Shown here piece after piece: positions 1 to 8,200 of a stretch of 24,913 nucleotides of DNA; the first letter of the stretch is position 1; each line of letters starts with the position of its first letter. The stretch is from PALSA-505 sp035308365 (GTDB lineage Bacteria; Actinomycetota; Actinomycetes; Streptosporangiales; Streptosporangiaceae): assembly GCA_035308365.1 (NCBI GenBank), contig DATGGU010000122.1, positions 1 to 24,913 of the forward strand, read 5' to 3'. The translations under genes were made by a program, and so were the position numbers. Under the pieces are notes generated by a model. It saw only the letters and a program-made list of their open reading frames with translations, was not told where the DNA came from and did no database searches.

Positions 1-1
1 C

Positions 2-187
2 GCCGAACGCCAGGTAGCGGGCCTGGTCGCGGCCGGGCGGACAAACCGGGAAGTGGCCGCCGACCTCTACATGGGCCTGCGAACCGTCGAGGCGCACCTG
101 TCATCCATCTACCGCAAACTCGGCGTCCGCTCCCGCAGCGAGCTGGCCCGGGACTGGGCGCAACGATCCGCAGCAGCCAACGAGTAA
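2..187 (+). CDS. LuxR-family transcriptional regulator, C-terminal HTH (partial)
   Basis: Only the last 61 residues are in the window; the gene starts upstream. The reading frame gives a LuxR/NarL-type helix-turn-helix: an ERQVAGLVAAGRTNREVA stretch (scaffold and first HTH helix) followed by RTVEAHLSSIYRKLGVRSR (recognition helix), the classic GerE-domain layout. It ends AANE and then TAA. The domain binds DNA, usually as a dimer. Whether the missing N-terminus is a receiver domain or a large ATPase (LAL type) cannot be seen. Its target is unknown; the nearest downstream genes are a broken and an intact secreted lectin-like gene, which is only a positional hint. Family assignment is secure, specific role is not. 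Confidence 0.9.
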   Translation, partial: AERQVAGLVAAGRTNREVAADLYMGLRTVEAHLSSIYRKLGVRSRSELARDWAQRSAAANE

Positions 188-322
188 CCGAGTCCCATCC
201 GGGCAACTCCGCGGATTTCACCGATTCGTCTGATAGCTGAGCCACGGTCTTGCGGTCTTCACGGATTCATCCGCGCCCGCCCAGCGCGCAGGATGCCTAC
301 CAAGCCAGATGAGGTGATAGTC

Positions 323-692
323 ATGCGCAGGTCCGCAAGACCCATGGCCGCCGCGGGCGTCGCCATCGCCTTCCCCACCCACGGGCCAGCCACGATGGCC
401 ACGGCGGGCACCGCCTCGCCGCTGGCCACCGGCATGGCCGGCCCCGCGCAGTCGGCAGTACCTACTGCGGGCAGCGTCCCGCAACCACTGACCGGCTACA
501 GCAAGGACGGTGATCTCTCTGTAAAAGACGGCCTGACCGGCAACTGGACGCTGGAAGCAAACGGAGTGAATGCGGCCACCCTGACCTGCGACAACAAGAA
601 CCGGGCCGCTGATCTGGCACCAGCCGGCCTCCGGTGACTTCTACGTCAGGGAAGACAGCTTTGGCACCGGCGCAGGGACCGGAGCGGAATTA
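323..692 (+). pseudogene. Frameshifted secreted lectin-like (tectonin/propeller-type repeat) gene
   Basis: The ATG at 323 has a GAGGTGAT ribosome site at 311-318 and opens a protein with a basic, Ala/Gly-rich N-terminus, plausibly a decayed export signal. Around residues 60-95 it carries DGDLSVKDGLTGNWTLEANG and then ATLTCDNKNR, which resemble repeats of secreted actinomycete lectin-like proteins (DGxLYVKEG...W followed by a Leu/Ser...NRIGVL stretch). The frame stops at 635-637, but the next repeat (GDFYVREDSFGTGAGTGAEL) continues in the +1 frame from 630 to about 689. This points to a one-base indel near 615-630 and loss of the rest of the propeller. Similarity is from pattern memory; the remaining length is far too short for a working lectin. 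A genuinely short 104-residue protein is the alternative. Confidence 0.5.
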
Positions 693-723
693 GCTCATCC
701 GATCATCTATGAAGGAGGGACCA

Positions 724-1560
724 ATGCGAGAATCTTCAGGACAGGCAGGGCATCGCAGGCTGGCGGGGTTCCTGGGGGTGTTAACCGCGTGCCTGCTGGC
801 GGGCGGGCTTGTCCCGGCCGCGGCGTCAGCCGGGCAGGTGCGCCCGGATACCGGCGGGCCGGGGACACCCTACCTATACGCCGGGCAGTGCCTGCAGTCG
901 GGGCAGGAACTCGACAACCAGTCGCTGGCGCTGGTCATGGGGGCCGATGGCAACGTGGTGATGACCGACGACTCGCACGCGGTGTGGGCTAACGGCAAGA
1001 CCGGAAATCCCGGCGCCCGGCTGTGCATGCAAGGCGATGGCAACCTGGTCGAATACACGACTTCCAACGTGGCCGTATGGTCCAGCGGCACCGCCGGGAA
1101 CCCGGGCGCTCACGCCCAGCTGACCGGAGCCGCAGGCTTCGATGTAGTTCTCAGCGGGTCCCGGCTGTGGGGCACTCCGCTGCCCACCACCGAGTTCCAG
1201 AACCCCACCTCCAGCTCGCCGGACGTGCTGTGGGCCGGGCAGCACCTGGGCGCGCCCGGCTTCGAGATGCTCGACCGCAACCAGAAGTACTCACTGTATG
1301 AGTACGAGGGCTGGCTGGAGGAATACCAGAACGGCACCCAGAACCTGCTGTGGTATTCCGGCAGCTACTGCTCCGGCAGCTCCGAGACCGACATGCAGAC
1401 CGACGGCAACCTGGTCACCTACTGCAACGGCAGCGCGATCTGGTCGACCGGGACCGGCGGCCACCCGGCCTCCTACGGCATCTGGCTGCACCTGCAAACC
1501 GACGGCAACGTCGTCCTCTACACCAACTACGGCACCGCGCTGTGGGCCAACGGCGTCTAA
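724..1560 (+). CDS. Secreted bulb-type (D-mannose-binding) lectin domain protein
   Basis: Start ATG 724 is chosen over ATG 709 because GGAGGG lies five bases before it. The 278-residue product has a signal peptide: basic HRR at 10-12, a hydrophobic core, and predicted cleavage after the ASA at 34-36. The rest is B-lectin fold. Monocot-lectin signature repeats QxDGNxVxY occur at 103-111 (QGDGNLVEY), 225-233 (QTDGNLVTY) and 258-266 (QTDGNVVLY), with a degenerate one near 72-82. Each is followed by an AVW/AIW/ALW strand. In known B-lectins this motif binds alpha-mannose, so extracellular mannan or glycan recognition is likely; the third sugar site of each domain looks altered. Cysteines at 57/101 and 216/234 could form disulfides in the oxidising exterior. 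The gene stands alone, followed by a strong hairpin. It sits just after a broken gene of apparently similar carbohydrate-binding role. Confidence 0.85.
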   Translation: MRESSGQAGHRRLAGFLGVLTACLLAGGLVPAAASAGQVRPDTGGPGTPYLYAGQCLQSGQELDNQSLALVMGADGNVVMTDDSHAVWANGKTGNPGARLCMQGDGNLVEYTTSNVAVWSSGTAGNPGAHAQLTGAAGFDVVLSGSRLWGTPLPTTEFQNPTSSSPDVLWAGQHLGAPGFEMLDRNQKYSLYEYEGWLEEYQNGTQNLLWYSGSYCSGSSETDMQTDGNLVTYCNGSAIWSTGTGGHPASYGIWLHLQTDGNVVLYTNYGTALWANGV

Positions 1561-1566
1561 GCCAAC

Positions 1567-2006
1567 TTAGCTGGCGGGGCGGGCTATAGGCCCGCCCCGC
1601 CAGCCAGCGCGATGCTGCCAGATCGCGGAGACAATCAGGAATCCGGCGGTGGCGGCCAGGCCGGTAACGACGAGGACCCGGTGGATGCCGAGGCGGTGGG
1701 TGAGCCGGGCGCCGAACAAGCCGACGGTGAAGCCGGCGATGCCTTGCGGGGCGATTGCCAGGCCGCTGGCCAGCGGTGAGAGGTGCAGGACTTGCCCGGC
1801 TGGCCGTGCATGCTGGCCAGGTTGACCACGTACAGCGCCAGCGTCGTCACGGTCAGCGCTAGATAAGCCCGGTGCTGCCACGGCGGGTACCACCATGCGG
1901 GGGCGGCGTCGCGGCCGGCCAGCACCTGGATCAGCCCGCGCCACGCCCGGCGCGCCACCCGGCGGGTGCTGCTGGCTGCCGGTGCAGTGCCGGGCTTCGG
2001 TTTCAC
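1567..2006 (-). pseudogene. Major facilitator superfamily transporter remnant (frameshifted fragment)
   Basis: Two overlapping minus-strand frames each carry part of a drug-exporter-type MFS protein. The first (from 2006) includes a membrane helix AYLALTVTTLALYVVNLASM. The second takes over near 1795 with QVLHLSPLASGLAIAPQGIA, then a helix through GLFGARLTHRLGIHRVLVVT. In DHA2/EmrB-like exporters the LSPLxxGLAxxP and GRLxDRxGxRRVL elements follow each other directly in mid protein, so one indel around 1790-1800 explains the split. The N-terminal half and the final helices are absent, so this is a decayed fragment and not a short transporter. The neighbouring ABC exporter is on the opposite strand and unrelated. 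Confidence 0.65.
1570..1604 (+). terminator. Strong hairpin terminator after the lectin gene
   Basis: A perfect 15-bp GC-rich stem (GCTGGCGGGGCGGGC pairing with GCCCGCCCCGCCAGC) encloses a five-base TATAG loop, beginning nine bases after the lectin stop codon. No T-run follows, which is common for actinomycete terminators. It overlaps the 3' end of the opposing MFS remnant, so it may act in both directions. Confidence 0.8.
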
Positions 2007-2256
2007 GCTCTCAGGGTAGGCCGCCGGGGCCGCCCGCTCATCATCCCAGCGTGGTCATACCTGGGTATCAGTTCGCGTCGTGGCCGGGCCGGATTGCCTT
2101 CGTGGTATGAGCGCAGATTCGGCTCCGTGGTGTGACGACCCGGCCCCGGCCCGCCAGGCAGCCTTAGCAGCATCTGGAATGCGGTAAGGCCGCTGATCCT
2201 GAAACCGTCGCGGTGCCCGCACCGTCGGCACGACGGGCAGCAAGAGTGGAGGAGCA

Positions 2257-2985
2257 GTGACGACGACAGTGCTTGAACTGCGCGAGGTGTCGAAGGTCTA
2301 CGGGACCGGCCCCGCCCAGGTGAATGCGCTCCGGCAGGTGAACCTGTCGGTCCGCGGTGGTGAACTGGTGGCGGTCATGGGCCCGAGCGGGTCCGGCAAG
2401 AGTTCGCTGCTCACCATAGCGGGCAGCCTGGAGGAACCCACTCGTGGCCAGGTGCTGGTGATGGGGACTGATCTTACGCACTTGTCGCCTAATGATCAGG
2501 CGAGGCTGCGCCGGCGCCGCATCGGCTACGTCTTCCAGGATTTCAACCTGCTCGCCGGATTCACCGCGATCGAGAACGTCACCGTTCCGCTGGAACTGGA
2601 CGGCACCTCGGGGAAGGCGGCGCACGCGACCGGGATGAAGGCCCTGGCAGAGCTGGGCATCGCCGAGCGGGCTCACCATCTCCCCGATGAGCTGTCCGGC
2701 GGGGAGCGCCAGCGCGTGGCGATCGCCCGAGCGGTGGTGGGCGACCGCAGGCTCCTGCTCGCCGACGAGCCGACCGGTGCCCTGGACTCGGTGAGCGCCA
2801 AGACGGTCATGCAGCTCATGCTCGCCATCTGCCGGCGCGGGGTAGCCGGCGTGGTCGTGACCCATGACCCACAGATGGCGTCGCACGCCGACCGGGTGGT
2901 GCTCCTGCAAGATGGGCAGGTCATCGATCAGACCCAGATCTCCCCTGGCCCGGATTCACTGCTCACCCCTGGCGCGCAGCGATGA
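2257..2985 (+). CDS. ABC transporter ATP-binding protein (MacB/LolD/FtsE type)
   Basis: The GTG start at 2257 is preceded by GGAGGAG at 2248-2254. The 242-residue product is a complete nucleotide-binding subunit: Walker A GPSGSGKS (42-49), Q-loop Q94 in YVFQDFNLL, signature LSGGERQR (146-153), Walker B LLLADEP (166-172), D-loop ALD (175-177) and switch His203 in VVTHD. The Q-loop neighbourhood and the ADEPTGALD wording are typical of type VII (MacB-like) ABC systems, which move lipids, peptides or antibiotics by mechanotransmission instead of a through-channel. The stop overlaps the permease start by four bases (ATGA), so the two are translationally coupled and form one complex at the inner face of the membrane. 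The substrate cannot be read from sequence; export of an antimicrobial or cell-wall-stress response is a family-level guess. Confidence 0.95.
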   Translation: MTTTVLELREVSKVYGTGPAQVNALRQVNLSVRGGELVAVMGPSGSGKSSLLTIAGSLEEPTRGQVLVMGTDLTHLSPNDQARLRRRRIGYVFQDFNLLAGFTAIENVTVPLELDGTSGKAAHATGMKALAELGIAERAHHLPDELSGGERQRVAIARAVVGDRRLLLADEPTGALDSVSAKTVMQLMLAICRRGVAGVVVTHDPQMASHADRVVLLQDGQVIDQTQISPGPDSLLTPGAQR

Positions 2986-5435
2986 GCGCGATGCTGCAAG
3001 ACCGCCCGGTTCGTCCCGGCTCCGCCAACGGCGGTACCGCTGGCCGGCGGGTCGTGACCCGTTGGGCAAGGCGGCTGCTGCGCCGCGAGTGGCGACAGCA
3101 GATCCTGGTGCTAGCGCTGTTGGCCGTGACGGTCGGGGCTGCGTCCTTCGGCGTGGCCGCCGCCTACAACGTGGCGTCCCTGCCAAATCCGCAGTTCGGC
3201 TCCGCCAACTACCTCCTGCAGTTCGCCGGGACCGGTCAGAAGACCATGACGGCAGACATTGCGGCAGCCAGGAAGGCGTTCGGCACCATTGAGATGATTG
3301 GCCGCCGGTTCGTATCCATCCCTGGCTCGACCCAGACCGTGGAGTACCGGGCGCTGAGCCCGGACGGCCCCTACAACGGCCCGATGCTTGCCCTGGTGCA
3401 GGGACACTACCCCTCGGGCGCCGGGCAGGTAGCCGTCACCCGCGGGGTAGCGCAGAACCTTCAGGTCCGCATCGGCTCCGTACTGTCCCTGCCCGGACAC
3501 CACCAGAGGGTGACCGGCATCGTCGAGAACCCCAGCGACCTGAACGACCAGTTCGCGCTGGTGCCGCCGTCGGCCGGCGGCCCGGCACAAGGGGTAACGG
3601 TCCTGCTGGACGCCAGCCCGGCCGCATTCAGCGCCTTCAGGCACACGTTCCACGGCCAGCTGGTGTGGCAGGCGCGGAGCAACAGCACCCAGGCAGCTGT
3701 CGCGGTCGGCGCGCTCGGCGTCATCACGGTGCTGATGGTGCTGGTCTCCCTGGTCGCTGCGGCGGCCTTCGCCGTTATCGCCGCGCGCCGTCAGCACCAG
3801 CTCGGCATGCTCGCGGCCATCGGGGCGACCCGCAAGCAGCTTCGGATGGTCATGGTCGCAGGCGGAGCGCTGGTGGGCATCATCGCCGCCGTCACCGGGG
3901 CGGTCGTCGGCTTGGCCGCGTGGTTCGCGGCAGCCCCGCACCTGGAAGCATTCGCGGGTCACCGGATCGACAGGTTCGCGGTTCCCTGGGACCTGGTCGT
4001 GCTGGGCATGCTGCTGGCGATACTGACGGCAGCCGGCGCGGCCTGGTGGCCAGCGCGGGCCGTATCCCGTGTCCCGGTCGTCAATGCCCTGTCGGCCCGG
4101 CCGCTTAAGCCCAGGCCAGCGCACCGCAGCGCCATTGTGGCCGTGCTGCTGATCGTGCTGTCCCTGGCCTGCCTCGCCCTGGCTAACCAGAGCAGCGGAC
4201 CGCTGATCATCTGCGGCGCGCTGGCAATGGCCCTTGGAATCTCGTTCATCAGCCCGCTGAGCATCCGGGTCCTTACCGCGGCTGGCCGCCGGGTTCCGGT
4301 TGCGGTGCGGCTGGCGCTGCGTGACCTGGCCCGGTACCAGGCCCGCTCTGGCGCGGCACTGGCCGCCATCAGCCTGGCCCTGGGGATCGCCGTGGCGATC
4401 ATGATCAGCTCGGCCGCGGCAATGAACGCGGCAAACGCGGGTAATCTGCCGGACAACCAGATGCAGATCTGGATCGGCCAGCCGGGCGGCAATCAGCTGG
4501 TGCCCATCCGGACGCCTGCCGAGCTGAGCGCCCAGGCTGCCGAGGTGCATCAGATCGCCGGATCGCTGGGCGGTGCCGCCGTGATCCCGCTCGACATGCC
4601 CGTCAACCCGGCCAGCAAGCCGCAGCCCGGCGGCCAGCAGCCCGTTGTCAGCCTGAACGCCCCGGTGGACCAGGCCGCCGGCCGGAACGGGATCTACCAC
4701 TCGCTGGCCCTCTACGTCGCCACGCCTGCCGTGCTCCACTATCTCGGCATCAACCCGGCGACCGTCGACCCGGCAGCCAACATCCTCACCATCCAGGCCG
4801 GGCAGGACGACCTCACCACCATCACGACTGCCACGAACGCCACAAACGTTCAGCGGATCCATGTTCCTTCCTACAGCTCCGAACCCACCTCGCTGATTAC
4901 CCTGAACGGGCTGCGCCACTGGCACTGGACCCAGATCCAGTCCGGCTGGACGGTCGAGTCCACCCGTCCACTGCCAGCCACTCAGATCGCAGCCGCGCGG
5001 GAGGTGGCCGCCAAGTCAGGCCTGGTCATCGAGTCCAGGAACACCCAGGCTTCGCTGGCCACGATCAGCACCGTGGCGACGGCCGCAGGAGCACTGATCG
5101 CGCTCGGCGTGCTGGCGATGTGCGTGGGCCTGATCCGCGCCGAGGCAGCCGGTGACGTGCGCACCCTGACCGCCATCGGAGCCACCAGCACCACCCGGCG
5201 TACCCTCACCGCCACCACCGCCGGCACCCTTGCACTGCTGGGTGCGCTGCTCGGATCGAGCGCAGCCTACCTGGCGCTGGCCGCCGGACACCGCAGCAAC
5301 ATCTCCGCGCTGAGCCGGGTGCCAGTTCTCGACCTGACGATCACCCTCGTCGCCGTTCCCGTCGCGGCAGCCCTGGCGGGATGGATCCTCGCCGGACGAA
5401 AGCCATCAGCTCTCGCCCGGCAGGCACTCGACTGA
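2982..5435 (+). CDS. ABC transporter permease, FtsX-like, two-module
   Basis: The 817-residue partner of the upstream ATPase starts within its stop codon. After a basic N-terminus a first helix spans about 41-64, followed by an extracellular domain of about 170 residues. A three-helix FtsX core lies around 235-360, with the cytoplasmic turn ARRQHQLGMLAAIGATRKQL typical of FtsX domains. A middle pair of helices (about 388-425) precedes a second helix near 455-480. A second large extracellular domain rich in Asn, Thr and Gln (about 485-690) follows, then a closing FtsX core (about 695-815) with a parallel VRTLTAIGATSTTRRTL turn. This duplicated FtsX architecture is common in actinomycete antibiotic-peptide or lipoprotein exporters. 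A terminator follows directly. The substrate is unknown. Start at 2991 (second ATG) is possible. Confidence 0.92.
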   Translation: MSAMLQDRPVRPGSANGGTAGRRVVTRWARRLLRREWRQQILVLALLAVTVGAASFGVAAAYNVASLPNPQFGSANYLLQFAGTGQKTMTADIAAARKAFGTIEMIGRRFVSIPGSTQTVEYRALSPDGPYNGPMLALVQGHYPSGAGQVAVTRGVAQNLQVRIGSVLSLPGHHQRVTGIVENPSDLNDQFALVPPSAGGPAQGVTVLLDASPAAFSAFRHTFHGQLVWQARSNSTQAAVAVGALGVITVLMVLVSLVAAAAFAVIAARRQHQLGMLAAIGATRKQLRMVMVAGGALVGIIAAVTGAVVGLAAWFAAAPHLEAFAGHRIDRFAVPWDLVVLGMLLAILTAAGAAWWPARAVSRVPVVNALSARPLKPRPAHRSAIVAVLLIVLSLACLALANQSSGPLIICGALAMALGISFISPLSIRVLTAAGRRVPVAVRLALRDLARYQARSGAALAAISLALGIAVAIMISSAAAMNAANAGNLPDNQMQIWIGQPGGNQLVPIRTPAELSAQAAEVHQIAGSLGGAAVIPLDMPVNPASKPQPGGQQPVVSLNAPVDQAAGRNGIYHSLALYVATPAVLHYLGINPATVDPAANILTIQAGQDDLTTITTATNATNVQRIHVPSYSSEPTSLITLNGLRHWHWTQIQSGWTVESTRPLPATQIAAAREVAAKSGLVIESRNTQASLATISTVATAAGALIALGVLAMCVGLIRAEAAGDVRTLTAIGATSTTRRTLTATTAGTLALLGALLGSSAAYLALAAGHRSNISALSRVPVLDLTITLVAVPVAAALAGWILAGRKPSALARQALD

Positions 5436-5448
5436 CTCGCTGGCCGAC

Positions 5449-5476
5449 CGTGGCCGCTCTGGATAGAGCGGCCACG
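5449..5476 (+). terminator. Hairpin terminator after the ABC exporter operon
   Basis: A perfect 12-bp stem (CGTGGCCGCTCT with AGAGCGGCCACG) and a four-base GGAT loop begin 13 bases after the permease stop codon. There is no T-run. It ends the two-gene transcript. Confidence 0.8.
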
Positions 5477-6345
5477 CAAGTCAATCGGCCATGACCGTCG
5501 GCGAGCTATGCTTTCCGGCCAATAGACAGCTAAGCGAGGTCCCCACCGCAGCTCGTCGCAACATCACGGCCGCAGCACGTAATCTTTTGCGAGGAAATGG
5601 CACCCACCCCGGCCGGAGGCCGGGCCCGGGTGACGGTTCTGCATGCCCGCTAACAGGCGGATATGGGGTTTTAACGTGTCCGAGGGGCCTTGAACACGGA
5701 AACCGGTGAGATCTCCCTGGTTCGGGGAAATCATGCAACGAGAGTAACAAAGAACGAGGGCAGTATGCTCTGGATTCCGCGAAGTGTTCGCTGTTTGTGC
5801 AGTCACCTGGGCCTGTGCATAGGCAGGCCGCAGATGCGCAGGCATCGGCTCCGTCCTGCTGATGGCGCCAGCATGATCGGACGTGGGCGATAGCCAGCGG
5901 CGGGCTCAGCACCTGGTCTGCGCGGACCGGTCCCGGTCACCTTCCGTAACGATCACCGCGGCACGCACGAGCATGTAACCGCCGTTATGGGTCGGTTCTC
6001 GCCTGCAATTAGTAGCTGAACAAGCCGCGCATGTTGGGTCGTTGGGTGCCCAGCCGCCCGGTAGCCGGTGACGGGGCATGGGCCATGGCCGTTCGCGTGC
6101 CCGGAAGCGGTGCCCGTACCTGCACTCGTGATCGGCCGCTTGAGTATCGATCGTGGCCGGCTGCCCGGCGGGGCGGGGTCGAGGTAGTTGGTGCGGCGCA
6201 GCTGAGACCGCTGACCGTTGGGTGGACGTGGTGCGGGTTACGATCTTGCCGCCAGGAGAATGAATGGCGTGAGGGCGCGAGGATCGCGTTGCCAACGTGG
6301 CGGCTTGGGTGGCCCGGGGGCGCTGGCTGGCGAGGTGGTAGCGAG
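5477..6345 (+). other. Long stretch without a convincing gene
   Basis: Apart from the left copy of the tRNA-linked repeat (5588-5695), no credible coding region is visible here. Several open frames exist on both strands, but none has a ribosome site together with a recognisable motif or a sustained third-position bias. The upstream extension of the YihY-like frame (from 6031) has a composition unlike coding sequence. Composition is lower in GC than the housekeeping block. The stretch looks like decayed accessory DNA. Confidence 0.5.
5588..5695 (-). repeat. Left copy of tRNA-Leu-linked direct repeat (candidate att site)
   Basis: Bases 5588-5687 match 9668-9767 at 92 of 100 positions without gaps. 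The match continues with a two-base gap through CTTGAAC, which is part of the T loop of tRNA-Leu. The copy contains the tRNA acceptor 3' strand (AACGTGTCCGAGGGG at 5673-5687, read on the plus strand) but no remaining tRNA body. A GC-rich imperfect hairpin (CCCGGCC-TCC-GGCCGGG on the minus strand) lies within it and probably served as the tRNA terminator. Layout fits the distal attachment site of an element integrated at the tRNA 3' end. Confidence 0.7.
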
Positions 6346-7329
6346 ATGCGGCAGGTGGGCGATGGGCGGGTTCGCGGCCGGCGGAGCCTGATCGGGTACC
6401 GGTCTGTGCACCAGGCGGTGCTCGGGGCCGCCGAGCGGGTCTGGCACGACCTGCGGGCCGGTGATCTCTACCGGAGCGGCAAGGAGTTTGAGCTCATGGA
6501 GCGGGCCCTGGGTTTCGCTGCCATGGCCATGCTGACAGTGTTCCCGCTGCTTGTCGTCATCGCTGCCGCCGGCGCCGCCGCGCATCACGGCCTGGCCGTG
6601 TGGGTGGTCTACGGCATGGGCCTGACGCACTCCTCTGCCCGCGCGGTGGTGAAGCTGTTTTCCGCGCCTGCCCGGGTCCTGGGCACGACGAGCTTTTTCA
6701 GCGTGGTGCTGGTGGCGGTCTTCGGGGTGATGTTCGCGGGCAGCGTGCAGGCCGGGTTCGAGCGAATCTGGGGCCTTCCCGCCGGGCCGTGGCACAAGAT
6801 CTGGCGTCAGGCGGTATGGCTGATCGTCTTCATCGCCTATATCTACGCAGACGCCGTGGTGGGTGCTGCGACACGCCATGCGCCGGTCGAGACGGCGAGC
6901 CGGGTGTCGGTGGCGGTAGTGCTTGGCCTTGGCTTTTTCTGGTGGGGGCTTCGCTTCCTGGTCGGCTCCCGGGTGAGCTACCTGGCGGCGATGCCTGGCG
7001 CGGTGGTCACGGTGGCGTTCCTGGCTGGCCTGCGGGCTTTCTCCGCCTTGGTCTTCCAGCCGCTCATCGCCGCGAACGCGGTCACCTACGGGGCGCTAGG
7101 CACCGTTTTGATCGTGCAGTCGTGGCTGATCGGGGTCGGCTGGGTCATCTATGGCGGCCAGTTGTGCGGGCGCTGGTTTCACGATGCCTGGCTTCGGGCC
7201 TGGGCCGATAGCCGCTGGGGGCACCGGCGGCCCGGCGGGGAGCAGGGTCATGGGCAAAGGGGTGGGAAGGGCAGTGACCCTGAAAGTGAGGGGCCAAGCC
7301 GGAATGGCGAGACAGGCGACGGCAGGTGA
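6346..7329 (+). CDS. YihY/BrkB-family (UPF0761-like) integral membrane protein
   Basis: The ATG at 6346 has a GAGGTGG site at 6332-6338; the open frame upstream does not look coding. The 327-residue product has a cytoplasmic basic N-terminus (1-50) and about six helices (57-78, 116-135, 154-176, 185-206, 212-236, 248-272). Family landmarks are AMAMLTVFPLLVVIAAAG in helix 1, the amphipathic GSVQAGFERIWGLP (132-145, matching the usual LNRIWGVP), and YGALGTVLIVQSWLIGVGW before the last helix. The C-terminus (about 285-327) is a disordered, Gly/Arg-rich charged tail. The family is widespread but its biochemical role is unresolved; the old ribonuclease BN label is wrong. It lies inside the repeat-bounded segment on its own, not in an evident operon. 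Confidence 0.82.
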   Translation: MRQVGDGRVRGRRSLIGYRSVHQAVLGAAERVWHDLRAGDLYRSGKEFELMERALGFAAMAMLTVFPLLVVIAAAGAAAHHGLAVWVVYGMGLTHSSARAVVKLFSAPARVLGTTSFFSVVLVAVFGVMFAGSVQAGFERIWGLPAGPWHKIWRQAVWLIVFIAYIYADAVVGAATRHAPVETASRVSVAVVLGLGFFWWGLRFLVGSRVSYLAAMPGAVVTVAFLAGLRAFSALVFQPLIAANAVTYGALGTVLIVQSWLIGVGWVIYGGQLCGRWFHDAWLRAWADSRWGHRRPGGEQGHGQRGGKGSDPESEGPSRNGETGDGR

Positions 7330-7512
7330 GCCATGGGCCGGCCCGTCCCGGCAGGCCCGGGTCAGTGCTCACGGCCAGGAGGCCCTGCTTTCCAGATACC
7401 GCACCACATCGCCGGCGGCCCGCCGGTGAGCTGCGCCGGTCGCGGATTAGTAGCGGTGATGCTGGAAAGCTAGTGGCAGGAGGTTGTTCCACAGATGCCC
7501 TGGAGGCCCCGG
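7330..7512 (+). other. Short intergenic spacer after the YihY-like gene
   Basis: No motif-bearing frame or clear terminator is visible. It ends with the GGAGG ribosome site (7502-7506) of the small ORF that follows. Confidence 0.4.
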
Positions 7513-7569
7513 ATGCTCAAGACGGTCATCATATGGACCTTCATCACGGTAGCGGGGTTTTACCTGTGA
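7513..7569 (+). CDS. Possible small hydrophobic membrane peptide (18 residues)
   Basis: A good GGAGG site at 7502-7506, six bases before the ATG, opens an 18-residue peptide, MLKTVIIWTFITVAGFYL, ending in TGA. The sequence is one membrane helix with a single basic residue near the start. It resembles the opening of a class of small actinomycete membrane proteins of about 50 residues (start of the type MLKxxxxWxxxxFxxFYL); if so, this copy is truncated by the stop at 7567. It lies 103 bases before the PH-domain membrane protein and might share its transcript. Nothing is known of its role, and the ORF could be chance. Confidence 0.35.
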   Translation: MLKTVIIWTFITVAGFYL

Positions 7570-7672
7570 GCCAGGCGCCCAGTTCCGGTCACTGTAACCC
7601 CGGTGCGTTCTGGCGGCCCGCAGGACTCCAGTGGCCAGGTCGCGTCATGAACTCGCTGCCCGGGCAGGGAAC

Positions 7673-8200
7673 ATGCGCCTGATAACCGCCGGTGCGAGCG
7701 CGCCGAACTCTGTCAACAAATACCTGCTGCCGCACGAACACCAGGTCATTACGGTGCGCAGGCACCCGGCCATCCTGCTGGGTCCCGTTACCTTCACCGT
7801 GACCGGGCTGATCCTCGCCGCGGTGCTGACCGGCTTCGCCCGCCATAATGGCACCGCCGTTCTCCTCATCTGGCTGCTGTGGCTGATCCTGCTGGGTTAT
7901 CTCCTCGTGGAGGCGATCGAGTGGATGGACAGCTACTTTGTGGTCACCAGTCACCGGATGCTGCTGACCAGCGGCCTGACAACCCGCAAAGTGGCCATGA
8001 TGCCCCTGGTCAAAGTCACCGACATGACCTTCCAGCGCAACGCGCAGGGACGGATACTGGGCTACGGCACCTTCATCCTGGAATCGGCCGGTCAGGACCA
8101 GGCCTTCCGGGTCGTTGACTATCTGCCCTACCCAGAGCAGCTCTACCTCGAGGTATGCGGCCTCATCTTCCCCAGCAAAACAGACCCAGCCGACGACTGA
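7673..8200 (+). CDS. Bacterial PH-domain (bPH2, YdbS-like) membrane protein
   Basis: The ATG at 7673 with a close AGGGA site is preferred to the in-frame GTG at 7631, because the family usually begins just before the KYLLPxE motif. The 175-residue product starts with KYLLPHEHQVITVRRHPA (16-33), typical of bPH2 proteins. Two adjacent helices follow (about 34-55 and 61-80) and then the PH-like beta domain from about 85. The motif YFVVTSHRMLLTSGLTTRK (88-106, the usual tender spot W/YxxTxxRvi...GxxxR) is clear, as is PLVKVTDM. It ends with an acidic DPADD. Members sit in the cytoplasmic membrane; some YdbS/YdbT types are linked to membrane stress and lipid interaction, but function is mostly unknown. 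It lies inside the repeat-flanked segment. Confidence 0.85.
   Translation: MRLITAGASAPNSVNKYLLPHEHQVITVRRHPAILLGPVTFTVTGLILAAVLTGFARHNGTAVLLIWLLWLILLGYLLVEAIEWMDSYFVVTSHRMLLTSGLTTRKVAMMPLVKVTDMTFQRNAQGRILGYGTFILESAGQDQAFRVVDYLPYPEQLYLEVCGLIFPSKTDPADD

Noticed and set aside
3111..4925. 604-residue minus-strand open frame
   Set aside because: It lies fully under the FtsX-like permease, is rich in Arg, Gly, His and Asp as expected from an antisense high-GC shadow, and has no membrane or family motif.
5638..5687. Second tRNA-Leu gene at the left repeat
   Set aside because: Only the acceptor and part of the T loop are present; D arm, anticodon arm and variable arm are absent, so it is an att-type fragment and not a gene.
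5906..6295. Minus-strand 129-residue frame with several cysteines
   Set aside because: A HECRYGHRF stretch hints at a zinc ribbon, but the cysteine spacing is irregular, the start has no RBS and third-position bias is poor.
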